DNA of 64,000 nucleotides from an uncultured Bacteroidales bacterium. GTDB lineage: Bacteria; Bacteroidota; Bacteroidia; Bacteroidales; UBA932. The notes under the pieces are model-generated. The model was not told where the DNA came from. It did no database searches and saw nothing but the letters and a program-made list of their open reading frames with translations. Position 1 is the first letter of the stretch, and each line of letters opens with the position of its first letter. The stretch covers positions 26,944 through 90,943 of the forward strand of contig ONWU01000006.1 in NCBI GenBank assembly GCA_900321655.1, read 5' to 3'. A program made the position numbers and the translations under genes. Shown one piece after another: positions 59,075-64,000 of the stretch.

Positions 59075-60567
59075 TACTTACTGATTGTTCTGCCAATAGC
59101 ATCGGCCCAACCCTTCCGGGCGGCCGACATATCCTCTCCGGTGGGCTGGAAGCAGCGTTCCACCTGCCACTGGGCCTTGATCTCGTCCAGCGAGTTCCAA
59201 TAGCCAACGGCCAGTCCTGCCAGGTAGCAGGCGCCCATCGCGGTGGTTTCCGTCACCTGGGGACGCACTACGCAGGCACCCAGGATATCGGCCTGGAACT
59301 GCATCATCAGGTTGTTGCGGGAAGCGCCGCCGTCCACCTTCAGTTCTGCCAGCGGTACGCCGGCGTCTTTCTCCATCGCGCGGACGATGTCCATCGTCTG
59401 GAAAGCAATGCCCTCCAGCGCCGCGCGGGCAATATGGGCCGATGTAGTACCGCGGGTGATGCCGCAGATTACTCCGTGGGCATACTGGTCCCAGTACGGG
59501 GCGCCCATTCCGGTGAGGGCCGGGACAAAGTATACGCCTCCGTTGTCCGGAACGGAAGCCCCCAGGGCCTCGATCTCCGAAGAGGAGCGGATGATGCCCA
59601 GGCCGTCCCGCAGCCACTGCACCACAGAGCCGCCCACGAAGATGGAGCCCTCCAGGGCGTAGTTCACGCAGTCCCCTATCTTCCAGGCCACGGTGGTGAG
59701 AAGGTTGTTCTTGGAGAGGATGGGCTTGGAGCCCGTATTCATCAGGAGGAAGCAGCCCGTCCCGTAAGTATTTTTCACAGAGCCGGGCTCTATGCACATC
59801 TGGCCGAAAAGGGCCGACTGCTGGTCACCTGCTATGCCGGCGATAGGAACCTCGTGGGCGAAAATGGTGGTTTTGGTATGGCCGTACACTTCGGAGGAAG
59901 ACTTCACGGCCGGCATCATAGAGGCCGGGATGTCCAGAAGGTCCAGCAGCTCCTTATCCCACTCCAGCGTATGGATGTTGAACAGCATCGTACGGGAGGC
60001 ATTGGTGACATCCGTCACGTGCACTTCCCCGCGGGTGAGCTGCCATACCAGCCAGCTGTCCACCGTGCCGAAGCGCAGCTGGCCGGCAAGGGCCTTTTCA
60101 CGCGCACCGGGCACATTGTCCAGGATCCATTTGATCTTGGTGCCGGAGAAGTACGCATCGATGATAAGACCCGTCTTTTCCCGGATCTTGTCCACCAGGC
60201 CCCGCGCCTTCAGCTGGTCACAGAAGGCCGATGTACGCCTGTCCTGCCACACGATGGCATTGTACACGGGAGCGCCGGTTTCGGCATCCCACACGATGGT
60301 GGTTTCTCTCTGGTTGGTAATGCCGATGGCGGCGAGGCTCTTGCCGTTGATGCCCAGCTTGGTGATGGCCTCGGCAATGACGGCGGCCTCGGAGGACCAG
60401 ATTTCCATAGGATTGTGTTCCACCCAGCCCGGTTTCGGGAAATACTGGGTAAACTCCATCTGGGCCACAGAGCAGATGTTGCCCTCGTGGTCAAAGACAA
60501 TGGCCCTGGAGGAACTGGTGCCCTGGTCCAGCGCCAAAATGTACTTGCTAGTGGTTGATGCTTCCAT
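59074..60567 (-). CDS. glpK: Glycerol kinase
   Basis: A 497-residue FGGY-family kinase, normal length, that makes glycerol-3-phosphate. Motifs: [13 protein letters not shown] near residue 14, [13 protein letters not shown] near 84, [13 protein letters not shown] near 170, [13 protein letters not shown] near 260 and the C-terminal [16 protein letters not shown]. The first 20 bases overlap the end of the hydrolase gene upstream. Product enters the GlpABC complex encoded by the convergent operon. Confidence 0.96.
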   Translation of the reverse strand: MEASTTSKYILALDQGTSSSRAIVFDHEGNICSVAQMEFTQYFPKPGWVEHNPMEIWSSEAAVIAEAITKLGINGKSLAAIGITNQRETTIVWDAETGAPVYNAIVWQDRRTSAFCDQLKARGLVDKIREKTGLIIDAYFSGTKIKWILDNVPGAREKALAGQLRFGTVDSWLVWQLTRGEVHVTDVTNASRTMLFNIHTLEWDKELLDLLDIPASMMPAVKSSSEVYGHTKTTIFAHEVPIAGIAGDQQSALFGQMCIEPGSVKNTYGTGCFLLMNTGSKPILSKNNLLTTVAWKIGDCVNYALEGSIFVGGSVVQWLRDGLGIIRSSSEIEALGASVPDNGGVYFVPALTGMGAPYWDQYAHGVICGITRGTTSAHIARAALEGIAFQTMDIVRAMEKDAGVPLAELKVDGGASRNNLMMQFQADILGACVVRPQVTETTAMGACYLAGLAVGYWNSLDEIKAQWQVERCFQPTGEDMSAARKGWADAIGRTISK

Positions 60568-61528
60568 CTTCTATCATTTTATGAACCGTTTCAAAAAAGG
60601 CCGACAGCCTCCGGATATACTCCTGAGGATATTTGTAATAGGCTTCCGTATGACGGGCATCTGGGACCGCCCAATACTCCTTGTAGCCCTTTGTCTTGGC
60701 ATTGTAGTTTTCCTGAAGATGCTCGAAGGGAACCAGCTCATCCTCTTCTCCGTGGATAAAGAGCATCGGCCTTTCGCAGCGGGAAAGGGCCTTCCGGCAA
60801 TCGGCCTCGGAAAACCACCAGCCATACTTGATCCGGGTAATCACACTGGCGCCATAAAGGATAAATGTCGGAATCCGGGGATCTATGTCCTGCATCCCTT
60901 TGGCAAACATCCCGTAGACAGAGCTGTAGCCACAGTCCTCCACAAAGCACCTTACATATTCCGGAAGCTGTTCTCCGCTTGTCATCATTACCGTGGCGCC
61001 ACCCATCGACACCCCGTGAAGCACCATAAAATCCCCTCCGAAGAGGGTATGGGCCACCTCAATCCACCTCATCAGATCCAGGCGGTCTTTCCAGCCCATC
61101 TGGATTTCATCTCCATCGGAATACCCGTGGAACTGGAGGTCCGGAAAGAGGACATTGAAATTGAGGGAATCCCGGTACATCCTTACCAGATTCAGGAACA
61201 CATAGTGACTGTCCCCGTGGCCGTGCACCACAATGGCTGTGCCCTTGGCCTCCGAAGGACAGGCCGCCGGCACCGAGCAGGCGTGCAGCTTGAATCCGTC
61301 TTCCCCGGTGGTCCAGTGGTCTTTCAGGATATCCAGCGTCTTCAGGCTGTCATACCAGGCGATGGAACCCGGCATCAGGGTGTCTGCCTTGAAACGGGTG
61401 CGCTCCAGGTCTTCCAGCCCGTGAGGGTCCGGCGTAATCCCAAAACGAAGCATGTAGTTGCCGGCAAGGAGGAGACCCAGGAAAAACAGCACCAGGGCAA
61501 TGCCTATGCCGGAAAGAAGTTTTTTCAT
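60548..61528 (-). CDS. Membrane-anchored alpha/beta hydrolase
   Basis: A 326-residue serine hydrolase. The N-terminus (about residues 1-27) is one hydrophobic anchor, so the catalytic domain likely faces the periplasm. Seen: [12 protein letters not shown] near residue 98, the nucleophile elbow GVSMGG (Ser near residue 172), acid in HGEEDELVP and His in [10 protein letters not shown] near residue 290. It resembles DUF3089-free, cephalosporin-esterase-like alpha/beta hydrolases in general layout; the substrate is unknown. It lies between a beta-barrel gene and glpK, in one operon with glpF, which raises the possibility that it releases a glycerol-containing compound. Confidence 0.78.
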   Translation of the reverse strand: MKKLLSGIGIALVLFFLGLLLAGNYMLRFGITPDPHGLEDLERTRFKADTLMPGSIAWYDSLKTLDILKDHWTTGEDGFKLHACSVPAACPSEAKGTAIVVHGHGDSHYVFLNLVRMYRDSLNFNVLFPDLQFHGYSDGDEIQMGWKDRLDLMRWIEVAHTLFGGDFMVLHGVSMGGATVMMTSGEQLPEYVRCFVEDCGYSSVYGMFAKGMQDIDPRIPTFILYGASVITRIKYGWWFSEADCRKALSRCERPMLFIHGEEDELVPFEHLQENYNAKTKGYKEYWAVPDARHTEAYYKYPQEYIRRLSAFFETVHKMIEDGSINH

Positions 61529-61529
61529 A

Positions 61530-62945
61530 TTAGAAGATATAGTTTAGGCCGACAGAGATGCCCAGACCATTCCCGTCGTTATTCTTCCAGCCGAACCTGT
61601 TCCCGTCAAAGAAGATTTTGCCGAATTCAAAACTGACATTGAAGTTCTGGTTCATTATGATATGAAGGCCGAGACCGGCACCCATATGAAGTTTTTGTTT
61701 ATCCTGCTTGTAGAAATCGCCGGCGACATACTGGGCAAAGCTGTTGTCTGCCTTCCCGGTGATCCTGTTGACCACAGTATTATCTGCGGCAAAGGCGCTG
61801 AAATCTGCCGTGTGTGAGGTATAAGGTTTTACAATCATCCCCATATCCAAGAAGGGGTTGGTGGCCAGGATGAAATTCTGGTTGAAGAGCACAAACCGGG
61901 CAAAATTCCAGCGGAGCTCCAGGTTGGCCCAGGCAAAGCTCTCTCCCTGCAGACGGTTGAACAGGGAACCGCGGAGGGTTGTGTTGGAGCCCAGACCTTC
62001 CGGGTTCAGCTGTTTGAAATTGATCACCTGGAGGGTTTGCAGCATATAGGAAGGAGTGCGACCGGCCAGGATGCCCTGAAAGGCCAGATGACCGCCAAAG
62101 ACCAGTTTATCGGGGACCAGGGTGAAGAACTGCTTGAAATGGACGGCCAGTTTGAGGTAATGGGTACGGTCTGCCGCAGAACGTCCGTTCAGGATGTCCG
62201 GAGAGCCGTACAGGCATACTTCCAGATTGGTACCCTTGCTGGGATTGTTCTCGTGGTCCCGGGTGTCGTACACAACGCCCATCTTGGCTTCCAGATGATG
62301 ACCGCCGAAGGCTTCCGCCTGGGGAATGAGCCCGTGCTTGACATAGAGGTCATAGAGGGAAAGGTCGTTTGCCGCAAGGCTCTTGTTCTGCGCGTGTCCG
62401 GTCTTGATACCCAGGTAAGTCAAACCGGCCACCCAGCCCCAATGGCTTTGGCCGAATTTTCCCTGGAAGACAGCCATGGAGCGAAGGATGTTCCGCTTCA
62501 TCAGGTAAAAACCCTGTCCCTGCTCGCTGAAAGAGTATTTCTTGTCCTTTTCACCGGTAATCTGGTCCAGGGCATTCACATAAAGGGCGTTACCACCGTT
62601 ATGGCCATAGAAGTTATAGGTTTTGTTTCCAAAATAAGACACGTCGAACGACATCCGCACCCCTGGAATGAGATACTTGCTGTCAAAGAAAGCGTGGTAG
62701 ATGGAGTTTCCCTTGGAGTACCAGGAGGCCTCCACGTTGATTTTCCAGATATATTCGGGATACTTGGAGCCGTCTCCGTACCAGTAAATGTCTGTCAGAA
62801 CACCGTAGTGCCAGCCCAGATTGGAATTATAGCCAATGGCCGGAAGGGGACCGAAATTGATACCGGTTTTGGTAATTTCCTTTTTCTGGGCCGTTGCAGT
62901 GAAACAGGCCATTATCAGAAGGATACCCGTAAGAATTCGTTTCAT
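61530..62945 (-). CDS. BamA/Omp85-like outer-membrane beta-barrel protein
   Basis: A 471-residue exported protein (signal cut near TATAQ). The rest is almost continuous beta strands with alternating aromatic residues. GHNGGNALYVNALDQITG and the end NNDGNGLGISVGLNYIF, closing in Phe, fit the D15/bacterial surface antigen barrel of Omp85-type proteins; no POTRA repeats are evident, so it could be a barrel-only member. It opens the operon with the hydrolase, glpK and glpF, one base separating it from the hydrolase start. Confidence 0.72.
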   Translation of the reverse strand: MKRILTGILLIMACFTATAQKKEITKTGINFGPLPAIGYNSNLGWHYGVLTDIYWYGDGSKYPEYIWKINVEASWYSKGNSIYHAFFDSKYLIPGVRMSFDVSYFGNKTYNFYGHNGGNALYVNALDQITGEKDKKYSFSEQGQGFYLMKRNILRSMAVFQGKFGQSHWGWVAGLTYLGIKTGHAQNKSLAANDLSLYDLYVKHGLIPQAEAFGGHHLEAKMGVVYDTRDHENNPSKGTNLEVCLYGSPDILNGRSAADRTHYLKLAVHFKQFFTLVPDKLVFGGHLAFQGILAGRTPSYMLQTLQVINFKQLNPEGLGSNTTLRGSLFNRLQGESFAWANLELRWNFARFVLFNQNFILATNPFLDMGMIVKPYTSHTADFSAFAADNTVVNRITGKADNSFAQYVAGDFYKQDKQKLHMGAGLGLHIIMNQNFNVSFEFGKIFFDGNRFGWKNNDGNGLGISVGLNYIF

Positions 62946-62985
62946 AAAGGGCAGAGTTAAGTTAAATTTTTAGTTACTCCTCCCA

Positions 62986-62993
62986 CAAATATA
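62986..62993 (-). promoter_or_regulatory. -7 box for the beta-barrel/hydrolase/glpKF operon
   Basis: On the minus strand this reads TATATTTG, 40 bases upstream of ATG 62945. A short inverted repeat TACAAA-ATA-TTTGTA (62992-63006) overlaps it. Confidence 0.5.
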
Positions 62994-63056
62994 CAAAATA
63001 TTTGTATTTCTCCCACACGAAAACTAACTTCGCATCACCAAACCATTAACCAACCC

Positions 63057-64000
63057 ATGAAAAACCATTTTCGCCGGATGTCGGCCGCCATCCTCCTTCT
63101 CTGCGGCCTCCTGAGCGTTTCCTGCGCCAAAAGTGAAAAGCGCGTCATCCTGGGAGACGAACAGTTCGATGTCTATATGCCCCTTCTGGAAGGAAAGCGC
63201 GTAGCCATCTTCTCCAACCAGACGGGCCTGGTGGGCAATACCAAAACCCACATCCTGGACACCCTCATCGCAAAGGGCGTCAACGTGAGCGCCATCTTCT
63301 CCCCGGAGCACGGCTTCCGGGATCTGGCCGATGACGGCTCCCACGTGGCCGACGGCGTAGAGCCCCTCACGGGCGTTCCCATCCTCTCGCTGTATGGCGG
63401 AGCCGGCGGCAACCATCCCACCGAGGAAGCGATGCAGATGTTCGACGTCCTCATCGTGGACATCCAGGACGTCGGCCTCCGTTTCTATACCTATTATATT
63501 ACGATGTGCCACCTGATGGGCGCCTGCGCCGAACACGGCAAGAAGATGATCCTGCTGGACCGTCCCAACCCCAACGGAATGTACGTAGACGGTCCCATCC
63601 TGGATATGAGCCTCAAGAGCGGCGTGGGGCACCTTCCCATCCCCACCGTGCACGGCCTCACCCTCGGAGAACTGGCCCGGATGGCCCAGGGAGAAAAGTG
63701 GCTGAAGGCCGGAAACGACTGTGACCTCACCGTGGTCCCCTGCAAGAATTACACGCACCAGACCCTCTACGAGCTTCCCGTCCGTCCCAGCCCCAACCTG
63801 CCCAATATGCAGTCCATCTACCTCTACCCCGCCCTCTGCGGCTTTGAAGGGACGGTGGTAAGCCTGGGCCGCGGCACAGACAAGCCCTTCCAGCAGTACG
63901 GTCACCCTGCAATGGGCGTCAAGTATACCTATACCTTCACGCCCCAGAGCGTCAAGGGTTCCAGCAATCCCCCGCTCCTGGGCCAGCAGTGCTTCGGAGT
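63057..64000 (+). CDS. namZ: NamZ-type exo-beta-N-acetylmuramidase (partial at window edge)
   Basis: The first ~314 residues of a DUF1343 protein, a family that includes NamZ, which releases MurNAc from the non-reducing end of peptidoglycan fragments. ATG 63057 precedes a lipoprotein signal (LSVSC). Typical blocks are IFSNQTGLVG near residue 55, IFSPEHGFRD near 82, DIQDVGLRFYTYYIT near 138 and LDRPNPNGMYVDGP near 175. The frame is open at the window end, so the C-terminal part (usually about 100 residues more) is not seen. It suits the muropeptide-recycling theme with anmK and the M23 peptidase, though the genes are not adjacent. Confidence 0.85.
   Translation, partial: MKNHFRRMSAAILLLCGLLSVSCAKSEKRVILGDEQFDVYMPLLEGKRVAIFSNQTGLVGNTKTHILDTLIAKGVNVSAIFSPEHGFRDLADDGSHVADGVEPLTGVPILSLYGGAGGNHPTEEAMQMFDVLIVDIQDVGLRFYTYYITMCHLMGACAEHGKKMILLDRPNPNGMYVDGPILDMSLKSGVGHLPIPTVHGLTLGELARMAQGEKWLKAGNDCDLTVVPCKNYTHQTLYELPVRPSPNLPNMQSIYLYPALCGFEGTVVSLGRGTDKPFQQYGHPAMGVKYTYTFTPQSVKGSSNPPLLGQQCFG

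Noticed and set aside
1-64000. tRNA, rRNA, CRISPR array or replication origin
   Set aside because: None was recognised on reading the intergenic regions; short tRNA-like stretches could be missed without a covariance search.

Overview
The window looks like a chromosomal segment of a Bacteroidota bacterium, most likely order Bacteroidales. Reasons: moderately high GC coding sequence with many lipoproteins (lipobox plus Cys); fimbrillin, DUF3575, DUF5119, DUF4906 and FISUMP-type proteins; type III glutamine synthetase; and many genes preceded by the Bacteroidetes -7 promoter box TAnnTTTG. No rRNA, tRNA, CRISPR array, integrase or intact transposase was recognised. A species name cannot be given from sequence alone.

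Layout. 1-6.9 kb: a secreted tyrosine phosphatase that runs off the left edge, two cassettes made of a micro-ORF followed by a fimbrillin/FISUMP-type lipoprotein, an aquaporin, and an HExxH lipoprotein. 6.9-10.5 kb: an accessory patch with a FISUMP remnant, a broken lipoprotein gene, three unfamiliar or FISUMP genes and a small winged-helix-like fragment. 10.5-19.1 kb: a GH16 glycanase, an alpha/beta hydrolase, a ZIP transporter, then a peroxide/iron block (two glutathione peroxidases, a ferritin-like protein, an OhrR-type MarR regulator) and a coupled membrane operon (DUF1295, BASS symporter, NhaC). 19.2-27.3 kb: a TonB-dependent receptor with a calycin-like lipoprotein, glnN, guaA and a C69 dipeptidase.

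27.3-45.9 kb is a fimbrial super-locus of two divergent operons. The minus operon carries a fimbrillin-like lipoprotein, a receiver protein, a TPR membrane protein, a small membrane protein, a membrane-bound AraC regulator and a histidine kinase. The plus operon carries DUF3575, DUF5119, three fimbrillin-type lipoproteins, a 1555-residue DUF4906 protein (probable tip or adhesin) and a final BspA-like lipoprotein. They share an AT-rich control region at 33798-34161.

45.9-64 kb: anmK; a strong small-RNA candidate; a short FNT channel; an M23 peptidase; an unusual operon of hypB, a multi-FeS flavin oxidoreductase, hypA and a DUF5692 membrane protein with no hydrogenase in view; glpABC; and, convergent to it, an operon of a beta-barrel protein, an anchored hydrolase, glpK and glpF. 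Together the two glp operons cover glycerol entry, phosphorylation and oxidation. A NamZ-type muramidase runs off the right edge. Most interesting for follow-up: the HypAB/oxidoreductase/DUF5692 operon, two independently promoted and terminated small RNA candidates, the paired operators around the ferritin-peroxidase-OhrR promoter, and the micro-ORF cassettes.
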